From contig CM070899.1 in assembly GCA_036417435.1 (NCBI GenBank), positions 3,291,001-3,355,000 on the forward strand: DNA of 64,000 nucleotides, in the 5' to 3' direction. How positions within the stretch are numbered: position 1 is the first letter of the stretch; every line of letters begins with the position of its first letter. Shown here in pieces: positions 1 through 12,007 of the stretch. Under the pieces are notes generated by a model, which was not told where the DNA came from, ran no database searches, and saw only the letters and a list, made by a program, of their open reading frames with translations. The stretch is from Inia geoffrensis. Its lineage: Eukaryota; Chordata; Mammalia; Artiodactyla; Iniidae. The translations under genes and the position numbers were made by a program.

Positions 1-450
1 CACAGTAAAGTAAGTCAGAAAGAGAAAGACAAATACCGTATGCTAACACATATATAGAATCTAAGAAAAAAAATGTCATGAAGAGCCTAGGGGTAGGACG
101 GGAATAAAGACACAGACCTACTGAGCATGGACTTGAGGATATGGGGAGGGGGAAGGGTAAGCTGTGACAAAGTGAGAGAGGGGCGTGGACATATATACAC
201 TACCAAACGTAGGGTGGATAGCTAGTGGGAAGCAGCCGCGTGGCACAGGGAGACCAGCTAGGTGGTTTGTGACCACCTAGAAGGGTGGGATAGGGAGGGT
301 GGGATAGGGAGGGTGGGAGGGAGGGAGACGCAAGAGGGAAGAGATATGGAAACATATGTATATGTATAACTGATTCACTTTGTTGTAAAGCAGAAACTAA
401 CACACCATTGTAAAGCAATTATACTCCAATAAAGATGTTAAAAAAAAAAG
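1..450 (+). mobile_element. L1 3' end (truncated by window edge)
   Basis: Cetartiodactyl L1 3' terminal region running into 'caattatactccaataaaga' and an A-tail at about 440-450. It includes a G-rich tract (about 285-332). Confidence 0.85.
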
Positions 451-934
451 ACAAAGGGGTTATGGGAAAAAACGGTTGGCAGTTGCCAATTCTAATTGGA
501 AGATTTGCTTTACTGTTCTTGCACTTTCCTATATATATGTTTTTGGTTTTTTTTTAATCAGCTTTGCTTATGCAAGGCCTCAAAAAATTTAAGCAAGACT
601 CAAGCTTATTCCTACCCACGAGAATCTTTAGTAAAATGCGAAATATTTATATGATCTGAAGAGAAACATGAGTATGGATCTATATATGTGTAGTTTTAAT
701 TTCTCAAAGTTGTAATTATATATTTGTATATCTTTGCCTACTGGCCAGAGTCTAGAGTCTTAACTTTCTGGCCTGGGCCCCTGGCTCTTTCCAGTTCTTT
801 CAAACATATCACACACGTCGGCCCTCTGCTGCCTTTTCCTGCTTAGCAAGTTCTATGAAACGGTTCTTACCTTACTGCATAAGATGCTCTCTGATATTTT
901 CTATTCTAATGTTTAATTTTTTTCCTTAAATTTG

Positions 935-1055
935 TTTTTTTTTTTTGGCCGTGCTGCACGGCATGTGGGATCTTAGTTCCCCAGTAAGGGATCCAACCCA
1001 TGTCCCCTGCAGTGGAAGTGCAGAGTTTTAACCACTGAACCACCAGGGAAGTCCC
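935..1055 (-). mobile_element. CHR SINE, short form
   Basis: T-run, then ggccgtgctgcacggcatg..., ending ccaccagggaagtccc (the SINE head on the minus strand). Confidence 0.85.
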
Positions 1056-1421
1056 TAATTTTGTTCCTTAATTGTTGATTGTGGCCCCACTAGATTTATT
1101 TCAGGGGCTGTGGGTCACAGCCTTCCGTTTACAAAACGCATTCCTAGCTGGTGGACTCTGAGGAAATGATCCGTGTCTTACCCCTGAGGATGCCACAGGG
1201 CTGGATTGAATTGACTTGTTCTAGGGCAGAATTGAGTAGCGGATGGACGTATTTGTTGTATATATAAATAACATGTAAACGTGATGACATGAAACGACGC
1301 CAATGGAAGAAGTTGATGATGACATAAGTACATGAATATTGAGTTTTCGAGGGTTCATCACAACAAAATGAAGCGAGCCTGTGGAGTGTATTTTGTTCCC
1401 ACTCTTTTCCATCTTGTCCAG

Positions 1422-1551
1422 GAGCAAAGACACGATAGGATTAGAGAGCAGCAGCCTGGCTTCTGATGAAAATGCAGAAAAGGAGCACCCAGAATACAGC
1501 AGGGAGCTCGAGATGCTGTGCGAGGGGCTGCAGACCACCCTGGATGCTTTG
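1422..1551 (+). CDS. CINP: CINP internal exon (third from the end)
   Basis: The acceptor is ...cttgtccag before 1422 and the donor is TTG|gtaagg at 1552. The first base completes a codon begun in the previous exon, then 43 codons follow (SKDTIGLESSS... to ...LQTTLDAL), ending in phase 0. A second AG at 1423-1424 could shift the start by 3 nt and drop one residue (NAGNAG-like), but 1422 fits the human reading. Confidence 0.9.
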
Positions 1552-4500
1552 GTAAGGTGCAAGGCTCCTCCAGTATCGCGTTTGCACAAGCACCGTGCAG
1601 CGTTCCACGTGGTTGGTCATGCTTTCCTTCCCCAAGCTTTCGTTTTTCCTTCCTCAACCTCCTCCGTTGGTCTCTCTCGCTGTACATGTCCCATAAATCT
1701 TGTTTCCCAAGAGGCTGTCCTAGACCTTGGTTCTTTTGGTTCTGCATGTTGCCAGGGCAATTTCACCCACTCCCAGGCTCCACAGGAAGTGTGTCAGGCT
1801 TTGGGGACCCTGCAGGCACTCTCACCTCTACTCATCGACAGTACAGAGGCAAGTGGGTGCGGCTGTGTTCCCATAAAACTCTATTTATGGATGCTGAACT
1901 TTGCATTTCAGATAACTTTCACATGTCACAAAATATTCTGCTTTTGATTTTTTTTTTCAACCACTTAAATATGTAAAACCCATTCTTAGCTCAAGAGACA
2001 CACAGAAATAGGCTTTGAGCTGGATTGGGCCAGTGAGCCTTGATCTTGCACATAAGAGATGCTCTTATATGTTTGTTTAAAGTCTGGATGTCAGTACCCA
2101 CCATGCTGGCCACCACATGTGCACGAAACACCTCATCTCAACCAGACACAGGGATAAGGTTTTGCACATCTTTGAACTAACTAACTAAAGCTTCCCACAA
2201 ACATAGAAAGTCTGTATAGCTTAACCTTTCTTGATGGAAATGTTTCTAATGTTTTACATGCTTCCTTGCCTTTTTAAACAGAATATGTCAACTATAATTG
2301 TATTTCTTCAAGATACCACTTATTCAAAGTTAGGGTTCCACGTATTATGAGGCAGACTATAGGTTTAAGAGCTTTTCCGGAAAGAAGCACTGCCCTTTTA
2401 AACATCACATCCATTGTAAGATGTAATGGTTTCTGAAACATTAAAATGAGAAAAATAAATAGTGCATTGAGAACATTTTGGTGATTTAGCCTTTTCTTTG
2501 ATTGAAATGCAATATTGTCTTCAGGATATTTTGCCGTGTATGGGGCTATTTGTCTCCTCTAAATAAATGATTAGGTTTTTGTAGTTGTCCCGTCTGTTTT
2601 GTGATGCTGCCTGTGGGTTGTGCTGTGATAAGAAACACTTGCCCCCCTGCCCAGGCTCTCCACCTGGTGCTCAAGCAGGAACAAGACAGGCCTGGGTCAT
2701 CAGTCACTTTGTTTTAAGCCCCACTCACAGGATGGCTGGAGGATAAGGTGTGTGGGCTTGGTGTTTTCTTTGTTTTATCTCCAGGTTCACAGCTGTGTCT
2801 CCAGTAGTTGAGTCCTAGACCTAGACTTCTGGACCAGTAGAGAATTAACACAGGCAGAGTAATCAATCGAAATTTCCAGAATGACCCAATTGAAAACTGA
2901 CCACGTGTATGTTTTTTCCCCAGATTAACCCATTTGATTATGGCAAGTGGTTTTGTTTGGACCAAGCATGGGCACACATATTGTTTGAAAGAGAAGACAC
3001 TGAATGGCTAAGTTCCTATATTGAAATATTTTATTTATTTATTTCCTGATCACACTTAGCTTTTTTTAAATTAATTAATTAATCTATTTATTTATTTTTG
3101 GCTGCTTTGGGTCTTTGTTTCTGCGCACGGGCTTTCTCTAGTTGCGGAGAGGGGGGGCTACTCTTCCTTGTGGTGCGTGGGCCTCTCATTGCAGTGGCTT
3201 CTCTTGTTGCAGAGCACGGGCTCTAGGTGTGCGGGCTTCAGTAGTTGTGGCTCCTGGGCTCTAGAGCGCAGGCTCAATAGTTGTGGCGCAGGGGCTTAGT
3301 TGCTCTGTGGCATGTGGGATCTTTCTGGACCAGGGCTCGAACTCGTGTCCCCTGCATTGGCAGGCAGATTCATAACAACTGCTCCACCAGGGAAGTCCCA
3401 CACTTAGCTTTTAATTGTCAGTTTTTGTTGTTGTTGTTTCACTGAAGTATAGTTGATTTCCAATGTTGTGTTTCTGGTGTACAGCAAAGTGATTCAGTTA
3501 GACATATAAATACATATTCTTTCTCGTATCCTTTTCCATTATGGTTTATTATGGGATATTGAATATAGTTCCCTGTGTATACTGAAATACTTCAAATAGC
3601 CAACAAAGTTAAACACACGATGCTGGGCTCGGTCGTTTGTTATTAGATGTGGCAACACTCCCACCAGAACCTCTTCATCCTTGACCTTCCATCTTCCTTT
3701 CTGGCATAAAACATTTCACAGAGGGCTTCCCCGGTGGCACAGTGGTTGAGAGTCGCCTGCCGATGCAGGGGACACGGGTTCGTGCCCCGGTCTGGGAAGA
3801 TCCCACATGCCGCGGAGCGGCTGGGCCCGTGAGCCATGGCCGCTGAGCCTGGGCGTCCAGAGCCTGTGCGTCCGGAGCCTGTGCTCTGCAATGGGAGAGG
3901 CCACAACAGTGAGAGGCCCGCGTAACGCAAAAAAAAAAAAAAAAAAAAACATTTCACAGAATCCCCAAACTGGGTTAAAATGAGAAACACTTTTGACATA
4001 TACTAATGTGACTTTTATAAAATGTGAAAACCCTGGGAAGGATTTTGTTTCTAAATGCCATTTGGCTTTCTTTAGTTTACAAGTCCTCATTTATAACTCT
4101 GTACTTATGCACACCTCGTTAGGGAAGAGCACCTGTGCGGGACGAGGGGGAAGAGGCATTTTGCCTTCCATTTCAAGCATGTCAGGAATGACTGACTGGT
4201 TTTACTTGTCCATCCTTGGTTCTCCCCATTCTTAAGTGGCTGTCTGGTACCACGGGGCCCCTTCCTCAGTCCCACTGACCCGCACGGAGGAGGGACGGCC
4301 TGGGAGGATGTTAGGAGGTAGAGTCAAGGTCCAGAACACCCAGCCAGCGGCTTGATGGACTGAGCAGTAACAGGTGACATGTCCTGTCCCTGGTCCCTCT
4401 ACCAACAGCACGGGTCCAGGGTGAGGGGGCATGGCCTGGCAGGGCAGCTGAAAGTGGCTGCAAGGTTTTAGGTGACTGTGTGCCCATAGTGACCTGAGTT

Positions 4501-7500
4501 CCCAAGGTCTTCAGACAAAGCCTGGGCTAACCACAGGTGCTAGTTGTCAGGCCCCAAAGTTCTGCTCCAGTGAATTTATTCTATTTTAAAGTGGTTTGAG
4601 GGACTTCCCTGGCAGTCCAGTGGTTAAGACTCTGCACTTTCACTGGTGGGGGTCTGGGTTCGATCCCTGGTCGGGGAACTAAGATCCCGCAAGCCGTACA
4701 GCGTGGACAAAATATAAAGTAAAATAAAGTGATTTGAGAATTAGTTCTCATTCTTAGGTTCAAAACAAATGTTGATGCTATAAGGATATTGATATTGTTT
4801 TTCCTATTTTCCTCCATCCTTTAGAGAGAATGGTTTCCCAGACTTGACTCTGTCTTGAATCTGACATTGGTAGAGGGCGGAGGCACCCTTGTCCCTAAGC
4901 TGGACGAACATCTCAAGGTGTGGGCTGTTGGCTTTGGGAGGGGACGTGGAGCTGAGAGAGTGTCCAGCTACTGTCACTTTAGGGCTGCACGTGTGTGAGA
5001 CTTTGGTATCGTCATTGATGAATGAGCCCCAGAATGGGGCTGGCACCTCTGGCCCGGTGGTGTCAAGCCTCCAGGATTTTCTTGGCTCTCCTGACCTTTA
5101 TCAGCTTTTCTTAGCATTAGGTGGAGCTGCTGCAGGACACAGAGGAGAGAGCTCAGGATTGGGTGTCAAGAGACTTGGGGTCAGAAAGCGTGTTGTCAAG
5201 TCCTGGCCTCGTCCATCCCTAGCTCAGCAACCTAGAGAATTTTCCCACCTGTGGTACGGAAATGATGAGTCCTGCCTCTTGGGGTTGGGTCAAGTGACAT
5301 ATCGAACCTAGAAAGATTTGGGAAAGGAGTCTAGTCCTTTAAAAATTAATGTTTGCTAAATTTAGTGCATGGCTCTTCAGATGTAATTGGAGGGTGGTTG
5401 AAGGGCTAAGTGCAAGGAATTAAGATTTTGACGATTTATATATCTTTGCTTATACCCCCTGTGTACATAAAGCTAACTCCATACTTAGGACCTAGACTTG
5501 TGGTCTTAGTAGACCCATGCTACTGATATCTGGAATCTCTGTTACTTCACCCATTTGTTTTACTTAACAAACCCTTACGTAGCTCTGACCTGGCGCTCCA
5601 CAAGTACTAACTTAGTCCCCCGACACCCTGTGGAAGCAGGCACTTTGTGCCACAGCACAGAGCCTGGCGTACGCTGAGGCACCGTCCATGTCACGTCCTC
5701 ACCATTTCCTTCCCGTGTGAAGTGTGTAGGGCTGCCTTTTGTTATTACCATTTTATAAACAAGGAAACAAGCCTCAAAGAGGTTTCAGTAAACTGGAAAC
5801 AGAGCAGGACCCTGTAGGGCTCCTGGGCACGGAAGCCTTTCCGTCCCCCGTTTCTTGTTTGTAGACAAGACTCCAGCCTCCATGACCTTCCCTGAGTTCC
5901 AAAGAGCAGGTTCAAACAGCTGCTGAGCAAAGCAAGAGCAGCCAAGAAACCACCTGAGGCAAGATTAAAGGGACCCGAGAAGCTCATCAAGATTAGGAGA
6001 GGGGCTTCCCTGGTGGCGCAGTGGTTGAGAGTCCGCCTGCTGATGCAGGGGACACGGGTTCGTGCCCCGGTCCGGGAAGATCCCACATGCCGCAGAGCGG
6101 CTGGGCCCGTGAGCCATGGCCGCTGAGCCTGCGCGTCCAAAGCCTGTGCTCCACAACGGGAGAGGCCACAACAGTGAGAGGCCCCGCGTACCGCAAAAAA
6201 AAAAAAAATTAGGAGAGGACCACTGGTGAGACCAGATTAAAGGAGTGTGGGGGCCCCACACACACTCTAATCTTATCAGCAACCCCACCCTTGAACTGTT
6301 GCTATAAAACCCCTCATCAGATCCTCCTGGGTTGGGGACACATAGTTTTTCAGGGCAGGAGCCTGCTGTGTCCCCCTTTGCCTGGCAAAGCAATAAAGCT
6401 ATTCTTTTCTACTTCACCCAAAACTCTGTCTCCAAGATTTGACTCGACACTGGTGCACAGAGGCCGAGCTTTTGGCATTAAACTCAAAGGCAGTTCGTAA
6501 GTCAGAAATGAGGGACTTCCCTGGTTGGTGCAGTGGTTAAGAATCCACCTGCCAATGCAGGGGACACGGGTTTGAGCCCTGATGCAGGAAGATCCCACAT
6601 GCTGCGGAGCAGCTAAGCCCATGTGCCACAACTACTGAGCCCGCGCTCTAGAGCCCGCAAGCCACAACTACAGAGCCGGTGCACCTAGATCCTGTGCTCC
6701 TCAACAAGAGAAGCCACTGCAATGAGCAGTCCGTGCACAGCAATGAAGAGTAGCCCCCGCGCGCAGCAGCGAAGACCCAACGCAGCCACAGATTAATTAA
6801 TTAATTTTTAAAAAAAAGATTCAGAAATGAGCTCATTTCATGCCTCTTCTCCTCTCATTCCATAAAAGCGAGAGCCTGCCTTGCCACCCCTCCAGGTCTT
6901 TGGTGCTAAAAAATTAGTGATGTTCGGAAATCTTAATAAAGCGGGACCAAATTGTAGCAACTGTCAGTCTCCTTCTCCCTGGAAATTTGCTGCACATGGA
7001 GTTAATGGTGTTGGATCATTGGACTTACGATCTCAACAGACTTACATTTCTTAGCTTTGAAATCTTAAAGTTATTGAATCTAAGACAGGATTTCAAATAA
7101 TAATCTCATATTCTAAATTAATATCTTTTCAGACCAAAATACAGATGAAAATGGAAAAGCTGTCTTCCACTACCAAGGGGATTTGTGAACTGGAAGATTA
7201 CCATTACGGGGAGGAGAGAAAGCGGCCCCCCCTGTTCCACACGTGGCCCACAGCCTATTTTTGTAAGTAGTTCTTTCTGCATTGATTTTCAAGGGTAGGT
7301 TATGAGAGCATTTGGTGTCATTTAGATCTGGCCCTCTAAGAAGCCGACAGGCTTTGAAATTCAATTGAAGGGGATCCATTGGGAAGGAAGGAGATGAGGA
7401 CGTCTTAGAGGAGTGTTTCTTCTTGCCTTTAATTACCTACTAATCAGCAAAGAATATTAAATGTAATTAGAGACCCATGAAGCAAGTTGCCATTATTAGC

Positions 7501-8392
7501 CCTTTAAGGCCAACGGGTAGAATGCACTTTGCCTCCCCTGTAGAGGCAGAAATCTCGTTTTTGTTTTTCAAGAAGGATGCGTTTCTGCTTTTTGTTTTGT
7601 TTTATTTAAAAAGTACATGGGTGGGGGTGTCACTTCAGCCCGCCCCATGGAAGAGGACTGCTGGGAAAACAAACTCCATTACATAAATAAGCTGTGAGGT
7701 AAGGGCTGTTATTTTGCTTTATTAGTTTAAAAGAAAGACTAAGCTATTTGATGTTGCTTTGAGACTTAAATAAGGGAGAAAATCACCTAATGTAACGTGT
7801 TTATTGAACATTGTTAGCTTGCGGTCAATCTGCTACGTATAATGATTGCCAGTTCCTAAGAGTCGAGTGGAAAGGTAACAGGCACTTTTTAATTTCATGA
7901 CACTTATTTACCATGTTATCTGATTCTAATCTGCACTGGCTGGAGCCCTTCTTCCTCTTGTGCTACCGCTGACTCTAGCTTTTAAGGAGGAGCTTTGCGA
8001 AGTCCCTGGCTGTCCAGTGGTTAAGACTCAGTGCTTTTACTTCGGAGGGTGTGGGTTCCATCCCTGGTCTGGGAATTAAGGTCCCGCAAGCTGCACAGTG
8101 TGGCCAAAAAAAAAAAAGTGGCGGGTCATCCCTAGTCAAGGGTACCCCCTTGAATGCCACTGTTCAAGGACGGCTCGCGTTCCTTTCAGACGAGGTCTCC
8201 CGCAAGCTCTCCGACATGTATGGCCGGGAGCTCCGCCTAAAGCGCACCGTCGTGGAGCAGCTGGCGCACACGGCCAACCGTGACCTGGCCCTGAGCTACC
8301 TGTCCATGTGGCTGCACCAGCCCTACGTGGAGGGCGACAGCAGGCTGCTTCTGGAAAGCATGCTGCTTGAAACCGGACACCGAGCGCTGTGA
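1422..8392 (+). CDS. CINP: CINP, cyclin-dependent kinase 2-interacting protein (3' part: last three coding exons)
   Basis: The coding exons are 1422-1551, 7133-7262 and 8190-8392. They splice in frame into about 153 residues ending ...LLETGHRAL, which matches my memory of the C-terminal three quarters of human CINP (about 212 aa). Matching blocks include MEKLSSTTKGICELE, RPPLFHTWPT and LSYLSMWLHQPYVE. CINP is a small nuclear protein known to bind CDK2/cyclin E and CDC7 at replication origins and ATRIP in ATR checkpoint signalling. It is also reported as a subunit of a SPATA5-type AAA ATPase complex. No catalytic motif is expected or seen; the chain looks helical and charged. All donors are GT and all acceptors AG. 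The 5' exons and promoter lie left of the window. The gene runs tail to tail toward ZNF839. No frameshift or premature stop is seen, so it looks functional. Confidence 0.95.
3061..3398 (-). mobile_element. CHR SINE, long form
   Basis: About 300 bp form with 'ggctttctctagttgcgg' and 'ctctagagcgcaggctc' blocks. Flanked by direct repeat cacacttagctttt (3051, 3399). Confidence 0.9.
3425..3585 (-). mobile_element. L1 3' fragment
   Basis: 'gaagtatagttgatttccaa' ... 'ggatattgaatatagttccc' block typical of reversed cetartiodactyl L1 3' ends. Confidence 0.75.
3723..3948 (+). mobile_element. CHR-2-type SINE
   Basis: Head gggcttccccggtggc, A-tail to 3948, target duplication acatttcacaga on both sides. 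Confidence 0.93.
4600..4727 (+). mobile_element. CHR SINE, short form
   Basis: gggacttccctggcagtcc to an A-rich tail; flanking near-repeat aaagtg(g/a)tttgag. Confidence 0.88.
5130..5290 (+). mobile_element. MIR SINE (degraded)
   Basis: Core resembles MIR: 'gacttggggtcagaaag ... ctagctcagcaacct ... cctgtggtacggaaatgatg'. Confidence 0.5.
5794..6480 (+). mobile_element. Solo LTR A (ERV1-type), split by a SINE
   Basis: Starts TGGAAAC and ends about GGCATTA. It has a TATA box at 6303-6309 and AATAAA at 6392-6397. It is in sense orientation within a CINP intron. The same family occurs at 9663, 11550 and 39088. A CHR-2 SINE interrupts it. The flanking duplication (AAAC-like) is imperfect. Confidence 0.82.
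6002..6207 (+). mobile_element. CHR-2-type SINE inside LTR A
   Basis: Target duplication attaggagagg (5992-6002 and 6208-6218) lies within LTR sequence, so this SINE is younger than the LTR. Confidence 0.95.
6511..6820 (+). mobile_element. CHR SINE, long form
   Basis: Flanked by tcagaaatgag (6502-6512, 6821-6831). Confidence 0.93.
7133..7262 (+). CDS. CINP: CINP penultimate exon
   Basis: The acceptor is tatcttttcag before 7133 and the donor is T|gtaagt at 7263. It encodes TKIQMKMEKLSSTTKGICEL onward to PTAYF plus the first base of a Tyr codon. This is the best-conserved block compared with remembered human CINP. Confidence 0.95.
7998..8117 (+). mobile_element. CHR SINE, short form, next to the CINP last exon
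   Basis: agtccctggctgtccagtgg ... cagtgtggcc followed by an A-tail ending 73 nt before the CINP acceptor. Confidence 0.88.
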
Positions 8393-8775
8393 CCTCCCAG
8401 CGCAGCTCCGCGTTCCTCCAGGCTCTGGACCTCAGCTTCTGCAGCTCCCGTGGCGGACGGTCTTTCGGGTGGGCCCTGTGCCGCACCCCAATCACGCCCC
8501 TGCCGCACCCTGGGACCACGGCCCCTGCCGCACCCCGGGATCACGCCCCTGCTGCACCCTGGGATCACGGCCCCTGTCGCAACCCGGGATCACACCCTGT
8601 GCTCTGGCGCAGCCACCCACTGACCTTAGGATCTTCCAGACCTGATCATTTCACCAGCTCTCTGCGGTTATCACTGCTGCCTGCCGTCCACCACTCAGCG
8701 TCATCTGCACCTATTGTGAATGTGTCACTATGAAGACTTCTGCCTGAAATAAATGAGTTCCTCAACAGAATGACT
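8190..8775 (+). CDS. CINP: CINP terminal exon (coding 8190-8392 plus 3' UTR)
   Basis: The acceptor is cctttcag before 8190. The first two bases complete the Tyr codon, then EVSRKLSDMYGREL... runs to the TGA at 8390-8392. The 3' UTR is GC-rich, holds a 25 bp tandem repeat (8479-8600) and ends after an AATAAA at 8748-8753, so cleavage is expected near 8770. A SINE A-tail ends only about 73 nt upstream of the acceptor. Confidence 0.93.
8479..8600 (+). repeat. 25 bp minisatellite in the CINP 3' UTR
   Basis: Four to five imperfect copies of a 24-25 bp unit (gccgcaccctgggatcacgg followed by cccct) in a row. Copies differ by one to three substitutions. The array lies wholly in the 3' UTR. Confidence 0.85.
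8748..8753 (+). terminator. CINP: CINP poly(A) signal AATAAA
   Basis: Canonical hexamer 356 nt after the stop codon, followed by T/GT-rich sequence (ttgtttttgtaaatt) around 8785-8800, as expected for a downstream element. Confidence 0.8.
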
Positions 8776-9662
8776 AAGTGATCTTGTTTTTGTAAATTAG
8801 GTGTATTTTACATAGATTACATTTATTTAGAAAATCCCTGGTTTAATGTTTTTGCGTATTGTTTAAACTGTAGGACCGTATTAGTTTTGTAATCACAACT
8901 AACCTTTAAAGTACCGTAGAGTCACTGAGCAAAGACCAGCATCATGGAAATGAAAACTGGCTACCAAAAAATTACCCCTATTTTTGTACTGAGGCTGTGA
9001 CAGGCCAAGTGAAGTGTCTTCCATGTCATTCTCCGGGCATAAATTCTATAGTTTGGCAATATTTGCAACCAGATATCCGGGGTCAGTCCTGCCATTGCTC
9101 CCCAGAAACAGAAATCTAAGAAACCTCATGCTGTGTGATACAGGATGTAGCCTCATGAAACTGAACTTCTAGCATCCCAGGTAAAGAAAGAAAATATTCC
9201 CAAAATAAAAGACTTTATATATGATGGGAATGTATTTTGAGCGAAAGGATATCTCACTGTGTAAGTTGGCATAGCCAAAGCATTTAAAGGCAACATGTCT
9301 TAGAATTTCTCTTTCCTTTGCAGTATTTATTAAAATCTAACCATCAGAAAAGCAGCCTATCAGATGTCCTGCAGTCTGGAAACCGCCTGGTCAGCATTCA
9401 GCAAAAGTGGCACCCTGCCCCCTGCTTCCTGCAGCTTAGACAGCAGGCTGCAGTCCTGAGCCAGACAGGCGGGACGGGGCCCTCCGAGGCACGAGGTCAG
9501 TTTTATGTTTGGGGTGGGGTGTGGTTACTTAAAGAACAAATGCTCTTCAGAGGAGACCCTGAAGAATTTCTAGCCCTTTCTAGGACATTTCCTGTGTTCG
9601 TGATGCCTCGTCCTTGGACACCCAGGTTGCCCAGAAGAACTAATGGAAACGATCAATGCTGC
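8776..9662. other. Intergenic DNA downstream of CINP
   Basis: AT-rich. No gene or clear repeat recognised; the 115-codon frame near 9318-9665 has no recognisable product and runs into the LTR. Confidence 0.5.
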
Positions 9663-10220
9663 TGATGCCAAAACCCCACCTCTGTGCACTAGCACTGAAT
9701 TGAATCTCGGAGACAGAGTTTGGGGTGAAGAAGAAAAGAATAGCTTTATTGCTTTGCCAGGCAAAGGGGGCCACAGCAGGCTAATGCCCTCAAAACTGTG
9801 TGTCCCAACCTGGGGTGGGGTTGCTGATAAGGATGAGTGTGTGTGCAGGGCCCTCGTTCCTTCAGTCCAAATATCTGGCATCAGCGAACTGTGGCCTCTC
9901 TGGAATAAAGAGTGCTTCATCAGGTAGTTAACGTCTTCTATTTGTTGGGGGTTTTAGTTCTGCAGAAGAGCTCAAAGGTATTGTTCTGTGTATCCCTTGA
10001 GGAGGAACCAGGACCCTGCCCTAAGGCTGCACTATTGTTTCTTGACTACTCCTCTTGTCTCTGCATCCCCTCCATTCCCTGATTAGCGGCTGTTTGAACC
10101 TGCCCTTTGGAACTCAGGGAAGGCCATGGAAGCTGAATGAAACCAATTTCCTACAAACAAGAAATGGGTGACATGGAAGGACTTGTGCCCAGGAGTCCCA
10201 CAGGGTCCTACTCCGTTTCA
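9663..10220 (-). mobile_element. Solo LTR C (ERV1-type)
   Basis: TGATGCC...GTTTCA on the plus strand, with perfect 4 bp duplication CTGC at 9659-9662 and 10221-10224. The poly(A) signal on the minus strand is at 9745-9750. No TATA box survives. Confidence 0.9.
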
Positions 10221-10224
10221 CTGC

Positions 10225-11545
10225 AAAGGACAAACAAGTGAATGAGCCAGATGTCCAGTGGCATTAGCCCAGGGGTCCCTCACACAGCGGAAGAGGCATC
10301 AGATTGATGGAAGAGCTCTCGGCTGTTGAGTTTGCTGAGTTCCAAAGTCATTACACAACTATAGGACAATTTCTATCTGAAAGGAACAATGAAGCCATTG
10401 GAGAACCCATATTGGACTTCTAAGCATAGTGGATTGATCACCAGATATCTCCTCTGCCTCTGGAAATCTTGCGAAATAGACAGGAAAGAAATATTAACAG
10501 ATAGAATCCACAAAAACAGAGCTGGGTTGGGGAAGCAGTTCAAGATGAATTCACGGTAAGTACATTTCATGAAAACTAAAAAAAAAAAATTCCCTCTCTC
10601 TCTCTTTCCAGGAAACACAAAAGCTTAGACAAACCATGAAAGTAGTCACAAGGTACCGAACACAGCACAGCTGTGAACAACAGTGCATGTCATCAGTGAT
10701 AATGTGACCTCTGTTGATCAACCACTCATGCTATTCACCAAATATTCCCAGACTCCTGCCTTCCCGGCCCATGGAAAGCCCGCACTTCAGTGCCCTTGGG
10801 GTTGGGTGGGACCACGTGGCCACTGAAGTGCCTCTCGTGGTGGGTCTAACCTCTCCCGAAGCTCTGTCCCTCTGGTGGCGCCACCAGCAGTGCTTGAGAT
10901 GTGGCTGCCCCTGCTGGGTCCCCCACCAACCTCTGAGTGACATGACTTGTGAGCAGGACACACACCCCTTTGTTGTTTCGAGCAGCCGAGGTCTATCAGA
11001 GGTGCTACTACCACCTCTCCGGATGGACCCGAAGCAATTTTAACCACTCCAGGGGGAGGCGTTCAGCTGGTCCTCCTTTGGTGTTGATTCTCTGCTTCAT
11101 TTAAGTGTCACCTGGCTATGGCTACCAGTTTAGGAGGAGGTTTCAGAGCCTTTTTTGCAGCAAGGTGTGGCCAAGGACCAATGAGATGTGAGCAGAGGCC
11201 TCGTGTGCATCTCCCAGATCCATCTCCCAGATCGCTACCCTCACAGGCTCCTCTCTCCGGGGGATGGAGCAGACACATGGGGCAGCGAGCCTTCTGAGAC
11301 CTCTGGGAAGAGGGCCACCCTAGGTGAGGAAGCGACCTGGGTCTGGACCACCTCTGGAGCAGAGCCACTCAACTCCCTGAATGCCCACCGGCTCACATTT
11401 TTACTTGAGAGGTGCCATGCTCTGGATATGTCCCCCCAGGTTCGTGTGTTGAAGTCCTAACCCCCACACTCCAGGCCCCCAGGACTGGACCCCCAGTGGT
11501 TTCGCGCGGCTCTCGGTTCCCGAGAAGTGCCTGAGTCCACAGGAT
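10225..11545. other. Intergenic DNA between CINP and ZNF839
   Basis: No gene or repeat I can name. It contains short frames on both strands without supporting features. Confidence 0.45.
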
Positions 11546-11549
11546 GTGC

Positions 11550-12003
11550 TGAAACCGAGCGGGGCCCTGTGGGGCTCCCGGGCACGGAGGCCTTCTTGTC
11601 CCCCGTTTCTTGTAGGCAAGACTCCAGCCTCCATGACCTCCCCTGAGTGCAAAGGGCAGGTTCGAACAGCTGCTAATCAAGGGAGGAGCGGCCAAGGCTA
11701 GGAGGCGAGATCACAGGGACCCGAGAAGCTCAGCAAGGCCTTGAGCAGCTCAGCAAGGAGGCCCACGCCTGAGACCCCGCGGCCCTTCATCTTGTCAGCA
11801 ACCCTGCCCTTGGGAGGTATTGTTATAAAACTCCTTATCAAATCCTCCCGGGCTGGGACACACAGTTTTTCCAAGGCAGGAGCCCACTGTGTCCCCCTTT
11901 GCCTGGCAGAGTAATAAAGCTGTCCTTTTCTACTTCACCCAAAACTCTGTCTCTGAGATTCAATTGGGCACCAGTGTACAGAGAAGCTGAGCTCTCGGCA
12001 TCA
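11550..12003 (+). mobile_element. Solo LTR B (ERV1-type)
   Basis: TGAAACC...GGCATCA with 4 bp duplication GTGC (11546-11549, 12004-12007). TATA box at 11824-11830 and AATAAA at 11913-11918. Confidence 0.92.
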
Positions 12004-12007
12004 GTGC

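Larger units (their letters stand above)
1552..7132 (+). other. CINP: CINP intron
   Basis: Non-coding. It contains CHR SINEs (3061, 3723, 4600, 6002, 6511), an L1 3' fragment (about 3425-3585), a likely MIR (about 5130-5290) and a sense-strand solo LTR (5794-6480). A possible hAT-type MER remnant lies near 1850-2040 (a 'ctgtgttcccataaaact' block). In 2050-3000, 4000-4590 and 6830-7130 I see no recognisable gene or repeat. Confidence 0.8.

Noticed and set aside
9318..9665. 115-codon + frame downstream of CINP
   Set aside because: No recognisable product, and its end reaches into LTR C; no splice or promoter support.
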